A stretch of 64,000 bases of DNA. It comes from Vombatus ursinus (lineage: Eukaryota > Chordata > Mammalia > Diprotodontia > Vombatidae). Every line of letters begins with the position of its first letter. Positions within the stretch are counted from its first letter, which is position 1. The notes beneath the pieces are model-generated. The model ran no database searches. It was given only the letters and a program-made list of their open reading frames with translations, and was not told where the DNA came from. The stretch spans positions 3,095,363-3,159,362 of the forward strand of contig NW_020954636.1 of NCBI RefSeq assembly GCF_900497805.2. The letters run 5' to 3'. The position numbers and the translations under genes were made by a program. Of the stretch, positions 31,291-42,235 are shown piece by piece.

Positions 31291-31524
31291 TAAGGTGCTA
31301 ACATGGAGGTTAGAAGTATCCCATGGCAGAGAATGGAAAAATCTCACTTGATCTCGATTTTCTTCATATATAGTTTTATGATGGTTTTAACTTGTTCAAA
31401 GCATTTTTCATATCTATTATTTCATTTGCTCTCTAGTGCAACCTTGTTAATGATATAATTATAACACACTTAATATAGCCTCTGAAATCTCTTCTAGCTC
31501 TTAAAATATGATTTTGTGAGTAAT

Positions 31525-31715
31525 AGTTTTAAGGTTTATAGTGGGCTTTCACCATTAACAACCTGGAAGTTTGGTTTTACAAATAATATTGTCACCATTT
31601 TACAAAGGAAATTGAAGCTCAGAGAAATTAAATGACTTAACTACAGTCACATAGCTAGGCTTGAAACCCAGATCTCCTAATTTCAAGTCCAGTATTCTTC
31701 CTCTTAGTCCCATTT
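31525..31715 (-). mobile_element. MIR SINE
   Basis: CCATTTTACAAAGGAAATTG, AAATGACTTAACTACAGTC, TTGAAACCCAGATCTCC and AGTATTCTTCCTCTTAG, reversed. Confidence 0.7.
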
Positions 31716-31849
31716 TACATATGGCAAAAATTGTGATTTGCTCAAGATCTCCTAAGTCAAATTAGAACTATAGATTTTTAATGTAATACTCTTTTCATTT
31801 TAGCCCCTTAGAATTTTTTAGGGTAACATCTACTCTGTTTTTCCCCCTA

Positions 31850-32065
31850 TGATTTCATGAGGGTAGAGAATTCCTGGTGTGAAAACTCCCTAGCTGATGT
31901 AGATTAGTAACTTGCCCATAATTTATATTTTCAGAGATTTGTCTGGGACGTTGAGACTTTAAGTGACTTTTTCATGGTCACTTACCTAGTATGTATCAGG
32001 GGCATGACTTGGACCCAAGTCTCGTTGACTCCAAAGCTTACCTTGATCCTCTATGACTCTCACCT
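31850..32065 (-). mobile_element. CORE-SINE-related repeat
   Basis: AGAGAATTCCTGGTGTG, AACTCCCTAGCTGATG, GATTTGTCTGGGACGTTGAG, CATGGTCACTTACCTAG and GACTTGGACCCAAGTCTC. Second of three related copies in the window. Confidence 0.55.
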
Positions 32066-32591
32066 TTGATTTTATTGCACATCATTTAATATAGATATGA
32101 AAATACCATGAAAAACTTTGTTTAATACCTATTCTGATATGTTTAAGTATTAAAACTTACAGTGGAAATGAAGAAATTTGACATTCTTGAGATAGATATT
32201 TCATGAGAATCAGGTTATACAGTAAAGACGAAAACTCAGACTGGAGAAAGTTCATCATGGGAATTCACATTGGAAAAACAAATGCAAAGCTGTACCTGGA
32301 GCCTCCATTTTCAGGAGTTTTGTGGAGAGCTCTAAGGCAGATAAGACTGTGAAGCTGGCCAAGCACAACGTTTGTTGGGAGAAGTAAAAACTGTCACTTT
32401 CTCTCTAGGTGAGAGAGCCAGCTGGGAGGGTTAGACACTAAGGGGAGAGTGTTAAAGAGACAATTAACTTCTATACTGTGATAAGAAAACAGAAATAGAC
32501 TGGAGAAATGTGAAAACATTTTGAAAACTAAAAGCAGTATATGAAGTAAAATATCTTATCATTATTATTTTTTATTAGGCTGGACCATAAT
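32066..32591. other. Unassigned sequence
   Basis: Single-copy-looking. No ORF or repeat landmark recognised. Confidence 0.4.
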
Positions 32592-32780
32592 TTCATTGGG
32601 ATTGGGAATTCTCACTGAAGAAACTACCACTTGTTCCATACATACCACTTTATAGAGTTGTCTGGGCCATTGAGAAGGGTGCATTGCCCAGGGTTGCATA
32701 GCCCTTATAAACTTTATGCAGGGCTTTAGCTCAGGTTGTTCCAAGGCTGACTTTTTAATCTATTCTACCTCATTCCTTTG
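32592..32780 (-). mobile_element. CORE-SINE-related repeat
   Basis: GGGAATTCTCACTGAAGAAAC, GTTGTCTGGGCCATTGAG, TGCCCAGGGTTGCATAGCCC. Third related copy. Confidence 0.55.
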
Positions 32781-32789
32781 AAAAGGTAT

Positions 32790-32945
32790 TAAGGACCCAG
32801 GGTCCATGAACTTAAAAAAAATTAAAAAAAATTATATTTCAATATAATTAGTTTCCTTTGCAATTATGTGTTTCATCTTTATGCATCTAATGAGAAGGGG
32901 GCTATCTTTCAGACTCTCCAATGGAACAAAAGTTTAAGAATCCAT
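32790..32945 (+). mobile_element. Non-autonomous hAT element (MER-type)
   Basis: GGACCCAGGGTCCATGAAC, TATATTTCAATATAATTAG, TTTCCTTTGCAATTATGTG and AGTTTAAGAATCC near the end. The internal parts match the copy at 43003-43213, which supports a short family with GGTTCTTAACC-like termini. Confidence 0.6.
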
Positions 32946-33039
32946 AATTTAATATTTATGATTGAAGTATTATCAAATCATAAGTTTACCTATAGAAGAA
33001 TTATAGATGTTGGATTCCTATCCTCCTGTCACCACTTAA

Positions 33040-34112
33040 ACTTGGGTTCTCCAATGTTCTCTTCTCTTCCACTGTTTTCTGCTTTGGTGATCTCATGCAT
33101 TCTCATCACTTTAAGTATCACTGCTACAAAGCTGATGACCAAACATATATCTCCACCGTCAATGATTGAGCCTTTGAAGTTTCAGCCCCATATTTCCAAA
33201 TCCAACTCAGTATGAACTAAATAGCACTCGTTACTTTCCCTCAAAACCCAGCTCTTTACCTAACATCTTTACTTGTGTTGATCCTTGAAACTTCAGTTAT
33301 CTTTGACTCTTTCCTCTTCCTTAGTCTCCAAATCCAGTTGTCAATTTTTGAGCACATCATTTCTCCAATATTTCTTTCGTGCGCTTACTCCTTGTTTTTT
33401 TTTTTCCGGTAATCTCACTATAATCCTTTTATCCCTTCTGGTCTAGCATATTATAATAGCTTTCTACCTGGTCTTCCTACCTCCAGTATATTTCTTCTTC
33501 AATCCTTCACAAAGCTGCCAAAGTAATTTTTCTAATGCCCTACTCTGATCCCCTCACTCCTATACTTAAAATCTTCAGTGGCTGCCCTTTGCCTATAGAA
33601 TAAAGGATAAATACCTGATCTTAGCATCCAAGGTATTACACAATTTGACTTTGGTCTACTTTTTCAGCATCATCTCATGCTAGTCTGCTTTATACACCGT
33701 ATATTCCCAGTCAAACTGAACTACAATTCCCCCATCCATCTCTGTTCTTGCCCTCTTTCCCCTATCTCTGTGCCTTTGCTCACACCATCCCCTGTGTTTG
33801 GAACTCTCTCTGTCCTCATCCCCACCTCCTAGTTTTCTTGTCTTCCTTTCAAGTCTCAACTAAAGACCCTCCTTTTGCAAGAAGCATTTCCTGATCCTCT
33901 GGAATGCTAGTGCCTTGTCTCTGTCAGTTATCTCCAATTTATTCCCTATATATCTTGTTTGTTCATGATTGTTTTTAGGTTGTTTCCCCTTTTAGACTGT
34001 GAGCTCCTTGAAGAGAACTGTCTTTTTTTGGGGGGGTGGGGTTGGGGAAGGGCTATCCCTTATCACAGCACCTGGTACATAGTAAGTCCTTAATAAATAC
34101 TTTTTGACTTGA
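33040..34112 (+). mobile_element. L2 LINE, long 3' copy (ORF2 C-terminal part and 3' UTR)
   Basis: Landmarks in order: GTGATCTCATGCATTCTCATC and ACAAAGCTGATGACC (distal RT region), TCTACCTGGTCTTCCTACCTC, CTTAAAATCTTCAGTGGCTGC, TGTGCCTTTGCTCACACC, GGAACTCTCTCTGTCC, TCAAGTCTCAACTAAAGACCC, ACTGTGAGCTCCTTGAAG, and CATAGTAAGTCCTTAATAAAT. About 1.1 kb, the longest sense L2 in the window; frame broken throughout. Confidence 0.88.
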
Positions 34113-34129
34113 CTTGCCCTTGGAATTGA

Positions 34130-34612
34130 CAACTCAAGTACCTCTGTTGAAGTGCTTGCCTTTTTTCAACAATATACTCAGTTGTTACCTCTTACAGGAA
34201 GCCTACCCTCTACCCACGAGCTGTAGGTGATCTCTGCCTCTTTAAATTTTTTCTAGCAGTTAGTTTGCCTGGACTTTTTAGCCCTCATCACATTTCCCCT
34301 TTCATTATGGTTATTTATGTATGACTTCCTTATTAACACAATAGCTAGTCAGTGAGCTTTTTTCAGCCAAAGACAAGGTTTATTAGAACATCCTTCATAT
34401 TGGGCAGACTCTTAAGGAGTCTGAACATTAGTGAGCTATTGTCTAGATTCAAAGAATCTGAGCAGTGCCTAGATTTTAAGAATCTAAACCAGTCAGTGAG
34501 CTTCTTAACAGAAACCACTGTTGAGTGTGTTTTTGTATCTCCATCATCTCACCTTGTGTAGTGACTTGTATACAGAAGGCATTTAATAAATGCTTGTTGA
34601 CTTGTTAGCTTC
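34130..34612 (+). mobile_element. Second L2 3' end, split by an LTR-derived insert
   Basis: GTTGTTACCTCTTACAGGAAG, CTCATCACATTTCCCC, then after the 131-bp insert GTATCTCCATCATCTCACC, GGCATTTAATAAATGCTTG. Adjacent tandem L2 ends suggest a preferred or simply crowded region. Confidence 0.8.
34360..34490 (-). mobile_element. LTR family A 3'-end copy with target-site duplication
   Basis: The minus strand matches the R region of the LTRs at 19548-20089 and 50667-51199, stopping about 15-20 bases after AATAAA and ending in a short A-run. It is bounded by a perfect 13-bp repeat AGTCAGTGAGCTT (34347-34359, 34491-34503). A 5'-truncated, A-tailed piece with a 13-bp duplication is the signature of LINE-mediated retrocopying of a polyadenylated transcript, not of integrase. 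Confidence 0.88.
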
Positions 34613-34634
34613 CTTATTTTATATAGTAACTTAA

Positions 34635-34985
34635 TGAGCCATAAGATTGTTGAAAATGTTAATGCAATCTTAGGTTGCATTACTATATAGTTAGTGTCCA
34701 GATTGTAGTGTGTTCAGTTCTGGGTGCCATATTTTAAGATGCTTCACATTGTTCCATATACTGAAATTCATCCTGAAGAGTGACCAGAAAAGCAAACAGT
34801 ATTCCTGTCACATTGGGAATAGTTGGAGGAGCTGGCCACCTTTAGGCAGATGAAGAGAAGATGTAAGGTGTCCATGACAGCTGCCTTTAAGCATTTAACA
34901 AGGCTGTGATGTGGGAAAGAGATTACACTCATTTTGCTTTTCCCAGGGGGCAGACTAGAGCCAATGGATAGAACATACGGGGAGA
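34635..34985 (+). mobile_element. L3/CR1 LINE 3' region
   Basis: GTGTGTTCAGTTCTGGGTGCC, AGAGTGACCAGAAAAGC, GGAGGAGCTGGCCACC, GACAGCTGCCTTTAAGCATTT and GGGGGCAGACTAGAGCCAATG in CR1/L3 order. Confidence 0.75.
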
Positions 34986-35017
34986 CAGATTTTTACTCCA
35001 TTACTTTACTCAGGTTT

Positions 35018-35235
35018 TCACTCATTCAACAAGACCTAGTATGTGTCAGTCATTGTTCTAGGTGTTGGGGAGACAAATACCAAAATGAAACAGTACCTGT
35101 CCTCAAGAAGTTTACATTATCTTTGACAAAAGCAATATGTTCATGTACACAAAAAGTTAAATATGAAATACATATGAAGTAAATATAAAATAATTGGGGG
35201 GCACTAGAAATTGGAGGAATGAGAACAGACTTCTT
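35018..35235 (-). mobile_element. L2 3' end
   Basis: CATTCAACAAGACC, TATGTGTCAGTCATTGTTC, GGTGTTGGGGAGACAAATACC, CTCAAGAAGTTTACATTATC, then the reversed 3' UTR (GAAATACATATGAAG, GGGGGGCACTAGAAATTGG). Confidence 0.75.
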
Positions 35236-36249
35236 TTAAGAGTAACATACTCTTAACATTATAACATTGCAAAGTATAGCACTTTGCAATGAGGCAGCAT
35301 TGACTTTGAGGGAGGAATAACTGGGTTTGAATGTTTCTTCTTATGTTTACTAGTCTTGCCACCATGGATATTTCTCATCTCTGAGTTGTAGACAGCGTTA
35401 TGACACTATAAATGATAGCTGAGTTATAATCTATGTTAGTATAAAGATGAAATTATAGGTCATCCATCGATGGCATCCATCCATGCTTTCATCAACTAAT
35501 TTGGAGAGGAGTAGAAGATTTATTCAGATCCTTAAACCCTGAAGTTAAGCTGATTAGTTGTAAGTTTGGCTACAGGAAGCTGTCTACTTAGGCTAGGCCT
35601 TGTAGCTATCAACATCTTAGTTTAAAGTCTGATATCAGGTTTAGAACTTTGATAAAGAACTTGAGATGCCTCAACTACAATGTTCGAGATTATGAATAAT
35701 TAAGGATTAGAAATACCATTTATTGATTTATAGCTTCCAACAAGTGTGTTGTTCATTTTAGTTATCTGGAGTGCTCTCATTCTAGTTTCTGGGAAAACCA
35801 TTTAATAATTAGAAGGTTATTGTGGTGAAAATGTAATCAGTTGAGGGAGATATATGGGGATCAAGACTATGGAGATGCCTAATACATTAGCCCTATTTCA
35901 TTACGGAATATACTTTTGTAGTGGTCAGAATGTTCACTAGTACCAGACACAGACTAAGAGAAAGAAACAATGAAACAGAGAGAAAAACACCGAAAGATTG
36001 AGACAGAAAGAATGTAATATAAAGAATCAAAATGAGATTGAAATGTTGCCTTGTAGGTTGAAAAAAAAAATGATGTTGCTTTTGAAGAAAAGTACTGAGA
36101 TTACCCTTTATATTCAATACAAAAATACTTCATATTCAATAAATATAAAGGTCATACTAATGACATGAAGAAACATAAATTTTGCTATGATAAAGGACCA
36201 GTGCTGTCAACCTTAGCTCTTAAAAGTGACCTAAAATTCCCTCTAAATT
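35236..36249. other. Unassigned sequence
   Basis: A GA-rich patch at 35945-36012 gives the spurious Ser/Leu-rich minus frame. Nothing else recognised. Confidence 0.4.
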
Positions 36250-36375
36250 TCCAAGTCAAGTAAAGTCAGGAAGTATTTATTAAGAACTTGACGCTGGGCT
36301 AGATACTGGTCTAAGCAATGTGAATACAAATACAAGCAGAAAGAAAAACAGTCAAGGTTCAACTACCTTAAAGTA
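36250..36375 (-). mobile_element. L2 3' fragment
   Basis: GGAAGTATTTATTAAGAACTTG, GGGCTAGATACTGGTC and AATACAAATACAAGCAG, reversed. Confidence 0.6.
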
Positions 36376-36418
36376 GCTGAAAAGTGTTACCTGGAATGGG
36401 GCATGGCAGAGAAAATCC

Positions 36419-36648
36419 AGAGGAGAGTCAGCAGTGCAACCTAGAGAGGAATGAAACCATGGCTAGACTGGACATCCTCATTAAAATGGACGTTCTGGGA
36501 GGAGACAGTCAATCAGAGGGAGAGGCCAGAGAGGTGGAGGTATTTCTAACGTGTGAAGTCTAGGGCTAAAGTGAGCTTCCAATATGAAGAGGCTTGAATT
36601 GCACACTAAAGTAGAGAGGAGAGTTAGGAGTACAGCTTAGAGAGGAAT
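36419..36648. repeat. Local 34-bp direct repeat, two units 196 bp apart
   Basis: AGAGGAGAGTCAGCAGTGCA (36419-36452) and AGAGGAGAGTTAGGAGTACA (36615-36648) share 34 aligned positions with five or so differences, both ending AGAGAGGAAT. Confidence 0.6.
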
Positions 36649-37853
36649 TTTCACAGAAATCTTTATTGACAGTCATATGTCCTCAAAATAGGCCTGTTTT
36701 TCTTCATGTACTATGTAACATAACCTTAGGAAGAATACATTTAATAATTTAACTTTAATTTATTTTTAAATTGATTATATTAAAACATTTTGCAAAATTA
36801 TGATCTGCCTGAAAAGTGTTTTTTTTTAAATGTTTGGTACATATTTAGAAGGAAAAAGGATAACTCAAATGTACAATTATCAACCATGTTATGTGTTATA
36901 AAAGTGTTCTTGGGCTAATTTTGAAAACTAATTACAAGGTATAGAATTGTTCCTTCTGGGAAGCATCTCCATGTTTGAAATAATTAATTTAAAAGTGAAT
37001 TTATGGAACACACACTGTCTGTAAGGCAGGACAGCCCATATTTGAGTAGTCACTAATCATTTATTTTCTTTTTTCTCTGATAAAATATGTATAATTTTTC
37101 TATTAATGGATATCACTGAATCCTCACCTAAGTTATAAGATCAGAACCCATGTTTTCTTTTCTTACTTCCCCTTACAATTTAGATATATTCTCAACTCTT
37201 TAATTACTAGTGTTATCTGCATAAGCACTGGGGTCTTTATCTAAACTCCCATTTGCACTGGCAAGTTGGGTTTCCCCAGGGCAAAGCTGACTACATCTCC
37301 TCTTTCCTCTACCCCTCCAGAATCCTAGAGGTAACTCTGAAGGGTTGTGGATGCATTTCTAATGCTATCAATGTAAGTTCCCATTCTAGTGTATCCAATG
37401 TCAATTGCCGGTCATCTCTTCATTATTATTTAACCATTTCCAGTTAATATCTCTCAATATAACAGATACCTTTGATTAATACTCCACTATCATTTAACCA
37501 AATAACATCACAGTTTTTACAGAGGTATATTTACTGAGAAGGTATAGCAAGAATCAAAATACATAGGTATCCTCCCAAAGTGAGAGGGAGGTCACATTCT
37601 CCCTTCAATCACTTTAGTCCATAGGAAGGGGTCTCAGACTTAAAGCAGCAGCTATAAAGCATTTGGCTCACTGAGTTCACTTCTAAATGCTCCTAGTATG
37701 AGTCTATGCACTGATGGGATTAGTCAAGGAAGGCACTCCTCAGAGGCCTTGTTAGCATCTCCTCAGATTCAGCGGCTAGCAAACTCTGGTATGGATCCCA
37801 TTTCCTGGATCTCTGGTGGCTCTTCTGACCTTTTGAAGCTCACAAGATTAGTT
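36649..37853. other. Unassigned AT-rich sequence
   Basis: 36690-37080 is AT-rich with many TAATT strings. 37140-37840 is more mixed. No gene or element recognised. Confidence 0.4.
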
Positions 37854-37980
37854 CAGAGGTGGTCAAATTATTGAAAAAATGCAAACGTTTTTACACTTAG
37901 TTTGCAAGGCATAAACAAACAAACAAAAAAAAAAGAGGTGGGTCAGATTTAGTCCTCAGGCCTTAATTTGCTGACTGCTG
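37854..37980 (+). mobile_element. Non-autonomous hAT-Charlie element (MER20/MER58-like)
   Basis: Starts CAGAGGTGGTCAAATTA and ends GTCAGATTTAGTCCTCAGGC then TTGCTGACTGCTG, matching the ends of hAT-Charlie MITEs. Flanking 8-mers GATTAGTT (37846-37853) and GTCTAGTT (37981-37988) agree at 6 of 8, as expected for an old 8-bp hAT duplication. Confidence 0.75.
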
Positions 37981-38469
37981 GTCTAGTTCATCAAATTCCC
38001 TATACTTCTTCACCTAATCAAGGAAAAAATGGTGTCAAAGAAATAGTGGAGCCAAATTCATGGTGACATGTTGGCCCAGGTGGGAAGATAGGCAGCTGGT
38101 CAGTGGAGAACTCTTTCTTCTCTATTCCATGCCCCCCACCCCCAACCCTACCTGCACCCTCAGGCTTACAGCAGTTATTTCCCTGTTCAACAGTAGGAAA
38201 GAGATTGAGTTCCTCTCTCTCATGGGAGTCTTTTGTTTACACACTCAATTCCAGCTTAGCAGAAAAAGTTCTTTCTTCACTATGTGGTAAGTGGATATGA
38301 AAAAAAAAATCAGAGAATATTTTCACATATTTCAGAGTCTACATGGAGAACTGCAACAGGTTGATTTCCCATTGTTTTGTTCCTGGTTGTAGTAGGAACA
38401 TTTCTTTAAATATACAATAATGGAGTAGGGGTTTTAACAATAGAGAAAATCAGGTGGCACATAAATCTT
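37981..38469. other. Unassigned sequence
   Basis: Plus-strand frames at 38060-38300 have no motif. No repeat recognised. Confidence 0.4.
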
Positions 38470-39320
38470 TCTTTGAAGGGAACTAGGTGTTCCAAGAGGC
38501 AAATATTAGGAGAGAGCACATTCCAGACATGGCATGTGAATGAATGAATGAATGGAAAAAGTTTTATTACTTGCTATGTGCCAATCATTGTGCTAAATGA
38601 TGGTGTTAAATTTTTTTTTTTTTAAAGTGAGCTAGCCCCTGATCTCAAGGAGCTCATACCCTAACTGGTAGAGACAACTCATAAAGGGAAGTCCAGCTAT
38701 TGGGCAAATGGAAAGATCCAGAAATCCTAAGGGTGTCAAGATTTGGTAAATAATTGGGTGTGTAGGGTGAGAGAGAATGAGCAATTGAAGATAATGCCAA
38801 AGTTATGAATCTGGAAAACTGAAAGAATAGTGGTGTCCTAAACAGAAATAGGCAGGTAGGTGATTCAGTGGTTGGAGAACTGGACCAGGATTCAGTAATA
38901 CATGAGTTCAAATTCAGCTTCAGACACTTGCTAGCTGTGTGACCCTGGGCAAGTCACTTACCTGCTGTCTGCCTCAGTTTTCTCAACGGTAAGATGGGAA
39001 TAGTAATAGCACCTACCTCCCAGGGTTGTTAGGAGGATCAAATGAAATATTTATAAAGGGCTTAGTAAAGCTTAAAGCATCATATGAATGTCAACTAAAA
39101 AATGGGGAAGTTTGGCAGAGGGGCAGGTTTTAGGGGTAAGACAATGTGTTTTAGTTTGAACATGTTCAATTTGAGATATCTGTGAGACATCCAATTTGAC
39201 ATTTCCAATAGGCAAATGGTAATGAAACACTAGGCCTTAGGAGAGAGACTGGGGCTAGGTATAAAATCTGAGAGTGATATGATACTCAGGAGTGTGCTGG
39301 AGTAGCTTCTACTGATTTGT
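38470..39320 (-). mobile_element. L2 LINE copies in antisense, with a MON1 insert
   Basis: 38470-38537 is one L2 fragment (TAGGTGTTCCAAGAGGC, AGCACATTCCAGACATGG). From 38538 a second begins at the L2 terminus (TTTTATTACTTGCTATGTGCC, CTCAAGGAGCTCATACCC) and runs back into ORF2: TGAGCAATTGAAGATAATGCC, then after the MON1 GAGGGGCAGGTTTTAGGGG, TGAACATGTTCAATTTGAG, GAGACATCCAATTTGACATTT. Confidence 0.8.
38850..39095 (+). mobile_element. MON1 CORE-SINE nested in L2
   Basis: GGCAGGTAGGTGATTCAGTGG, GAGTTCAAATTCAGC, CTAGCTGTGTGACCCTGGGC, CTGCCTCAGTTTTCTCAAC, CTACCTCCCAGGGTTGTTAGG and ATCAAATGAAATATTTATAAAG: full length. Confidence 0.92.
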
Positions 39321-39373
39321 GACAGACAGCATTTACATATCAGAAATCAACAAAAGCTACAAATCAAGGCTTG

Positions 39374-39520
39374 TCTTATTGTTTTGTTGATTTCTAGACT
39401 TAAGAAAATGACAAAGAATATATTAATAATGCAGATTAAACTTAAGATTGTGTCATATTGTGTCACATTCCCCTGCCCCACAGAGAGTTAGTTGATAAAC
39501 ATGTATTAGCCCACAGTGAT
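39374..39520 (+). repeat. Unclassified dispersed repeat, copy 1
   Basis: Aligns with about 41510-41660 (TTGATTTCTAGACTTAAGAAA / TTGATTTCTTAACTTAAGAAA, TTAATAATGCAGATTAAAC / TTAATAATTCAGATTAAAT, GTTGATAAACATGTATTAGC / GTTGTTAGACATTTACCAGC). Family not recognised. Confidence 0.65.
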
Positions 39521-39564
39521 GTGCCTGATAGAGACAATTTTTAAACCAATGCAAGTCCATGAGG

Positions 39565-39569
39565 TGAGG

Positions 39570-39605
<36 letters not shown>

Positions 39606-39734
39606 AAGAGAGACAGAAAGAGACAGAGAGACAGAGAGATAGAGAGACAGAGACAGAAAGAGATAGATAGAAAGACAGAGACAGAGATAGAGAGACACAG
39701 AGAGAGAGACAGAGAGAGACAGAGACAGAGAGCA
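39565..39734. repeat. (GA)n/(GACA)n microsatellite, about 170 bp
   Basis: Impure GA repeat with GACAGA units. Three overlapping frames of Arg/Glu or Ser/Leu repeats derive from it. Confidence 0.97.
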
Positions 39735-39744
39735 TGGAAAAGAT

Positions 39745-40480
39745 AAAAGAGCCAAGGATAAAGTCTTGAAATTCATTTATAGTGAAAGTTCATGATATGT
39801 ATGATTAGCCAACAAGTGAGACAGATGGAGCAGTCAGACAAGGAGGAAAAATCAGGAGAGTTCAGTGTTATGAAAATGCCTTGAAGAAAAAGTATGTAGG
39901 AGGAGAGGTTGGTCAACAGTGTCAAATACAGTAGATAGTTTGGAAAGGGATGAGGATAAAGATAAGACTATCACATTTGGCAATTAAGAGATCATTAGTA
40001 ACTCTGGAGAATGGAGTTTCAGATGACTGATGAAGCTGGAAGCCAGATTGCAAAGGACTGAGAAATGAATAAGAAGAGAGAAAGTATAAGCAGTAAGTAT
40101 AAATAGTTTTTTTCTTCTAGAAGTTTGAGAAAGGAGGAGAGAGATACAGGATAATGGCTTGAAGAGATGGTATGGTCTAATGAAAGTTTTGCAAGGATGA
40201 AGCAGACTTAGGCATGCTTGAAGGTAGTAGAGAAAGAAAGAACAGTTAGTGAAAATTAGAGAGAGGGTGTGATTGAGAGGATAATCTACAGGAGAAAATA
40301 GAAGTGATAGAATCAAGGCATAATTAGAATGGCTGGGCTTGGCAAGAAAGGCTATCAGTTATCAGAGACTATAGTAAAGGGGAACAGAATAGGGATGATG
40401 TTAAGGGTTTTTGAGATGAAGCAGAGGGAAGAGGGAGCCCAAGACAAATAGACTTACTTTCGTCAATAAAGTAAGAAGTG
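39745..40480 (-). mobile_element. L2 LINE in antisense (ORF2 RT region)
   Basis: GGTTGGTCAACAGTGTCAAAT complements the L2 RT motif A region (FDTV), with GGCAATTAAGAGATCATTAG, GAAGCCAGATTGCAAAGGAC, GAGGAGAGAGATACAGGATAATGG and GCTGGGCTTGGCAAG upstream in ORF2. It is the 5' continuation of the L2 at 38538-39320, separated by the unclassified repeat and the GA tract. Confidence 0.75.
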
Positions 40481-42094
40481 AGTCCTCATCTTAAAGGGTG
40501 GAGAGTAGAAAGCTTGAGGATAGAAGAGAAGGTAGAGAAACTCATTGTAGCAATGTAACATGGAACAGTTGGGACAAGTAGGAAGATCTCAGGACAGTTT
40601 TCAAGCAGATAAGAACAAATTATACCTGTTGAGTAAGTTTACAAATATATTTAAAGTATATATAAAGTAATCCAGGTAAAACTAATTTTACTATGTATAT
40701 TACACAAAGGAATGATATTAATTCAATCAGATTGCAAAGGCAGTAGAAAGGTGTTGAGGCTATCATCAAAGAGGTAGAATAGATTTTTAAAGGGGGAGAT
40801 TGATAGAACTCTGACAAGCCCCATGACTTCTCTATTTGTTTTCATTCCAAAACCAGACAGCACAGTTCATTTCTCTGTGTATTACAGAAAATTAAATCCT
40901 ATAACCCATACTTACCAATGCCCAGAATTTACACACTTTGAGACATATCAGGAATTGCTAAAATCATCTCAACCATAGACTGCCATATAGGTTTCTGGCA
41001 AATGGACTTAGATGGAAGAATTCAAGCCAAAATAATACCATATAAGGTATATGAGTTTAATGTCTTATCTCAAAGGTAGAAGAATTTGTTTACTTCTTTC
41101 CAAGGACTGGTTAGTGTATTATTAGCTCACCTAATTGCGTTTACCCTGTCTGCACTGGTAATATAACCGTTTGCAGTGAAAATGTAAATGAGAATATGGA
41201 TCACCGTAGGTCATGCTTAGTAAATTCTAGTTTGGACTTCCAAAGGATAGCTATTAAGACACTTGATAGGAAATAGGCACCTAAATCCCTTGTGGGATAA
41301 TTAAGTAGTTATTAACTAAAAAACTTTCCAGGACATTTGAGGGACTAGCAGCTAGTTATGCAAGGTTTATTCTTCATTTGGAAACCATAGTTGGACCTTT
41401 TTTGGACAACAAAGTAGGGTAAACTCAAAAGGGTTACCCATGTACAATGGCTATATTGTTACATCTGGAGAGTAGATTGTTAAAATTTCAATATAAGCAG
41501 TTACAGTTACATTTATTGTTTTTTGATTTCTTAACTTAAGAAAGTGAAAAAGAAAATGTTAATAATTCAGATTAAATTTAAAAGCATATCATATAGACAC
41601 ATTCCTCCCCTTATCCCCCTGCAGACAGCTAGTTGTTAGACATTTACCAGCATATCTCTATCATAACCTCAGTGCTCAGTGTTGAGAAGGCTTTTGAAAG
41701 TTGAAATAGACTTTGAATTCCTTACCTAGTTTGAGGGGCCCAGAGTTAGCAACTCTTTTTTTTTTTATTGTGGCAATTGATTCATCAGATGCTGGATTGG
41801 ATGTTTTTAATAAATGTCTATTTGAATGTGAAACATCCTGTGACATAGCTCAAAAAAATTATTGCCATGGAAAATGAAAAAAAAAATCCTAGAAGGAGTA
41901 TTTGGCAATTGTTTGAGCTTTGAGGTAAATTTAGGCCATTACTTTTTGGCTTAGCATTTGCCTTGTGTATGAATCACTAAATCCTCTCACGGAAAGATTA
42001 TGTAGAATTCTGCAACTTAGCAATTTGCAGAGATGCTTATGGAATCCTCAGGACTTTCAGATGAGTAATATTAACTTATCTGTGTATACATTGC
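40481..42094. other. Mostly unassigned sequence, with copy 2 of an unclassified repeat
   Basis: 41510-41660 is the partner of 39374-39520. 41090-41400 is dense in homeodomain-like and CAAT-like strings (AGCTCACCTAATTGCG, GATAATTAAGTAG) and looks single copy. No ORF of interest. Confidence 0.45.
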
Positions 42095-42235
42095 ATTGTC
42101 ACAGAAGAAAATAAGTTTTTTGAGGTCAGAGACTCTTTCATTTTTGCTTTTATATCCCAATGCTTTTTTAGCACATAGTAAGTGCTTAATAAGCACTTAT
42201 GGAATTGAACTAAATTGATTTGAAACCTGGATGAA
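42095..42235 (+). mobile_element. L2 3' fragment
   Basis: TTTTTTGAGGTCAGAGACTC, TATATCCCAATGC, AGCACATAGTAAGTGCTTAAT and GGAATTGAACTAAATTG. Confidence 0.75.

Noticed and set aside
32224-32300. CAGACTGGAGAAAG, which resembles a zinc-finger linker (TGE)
   Set aside because: No cysteine/histidine pairs at zinc-finger spacing follow; a single short match is chance.
32868-33215. 115-codon plus frame
   Set aside because: It runs from a hAT MITE into the L2 at 33040; the L2 reading is not in this frame.
39453-39776. 107-codon Ser/Leu-rich minus frame and the Arg/Glu-rich plus frame opposite
   Set aside because: Both come from the (GA)n/(GACA)n tract. Such repeats are open in all non-stop phases by composition.
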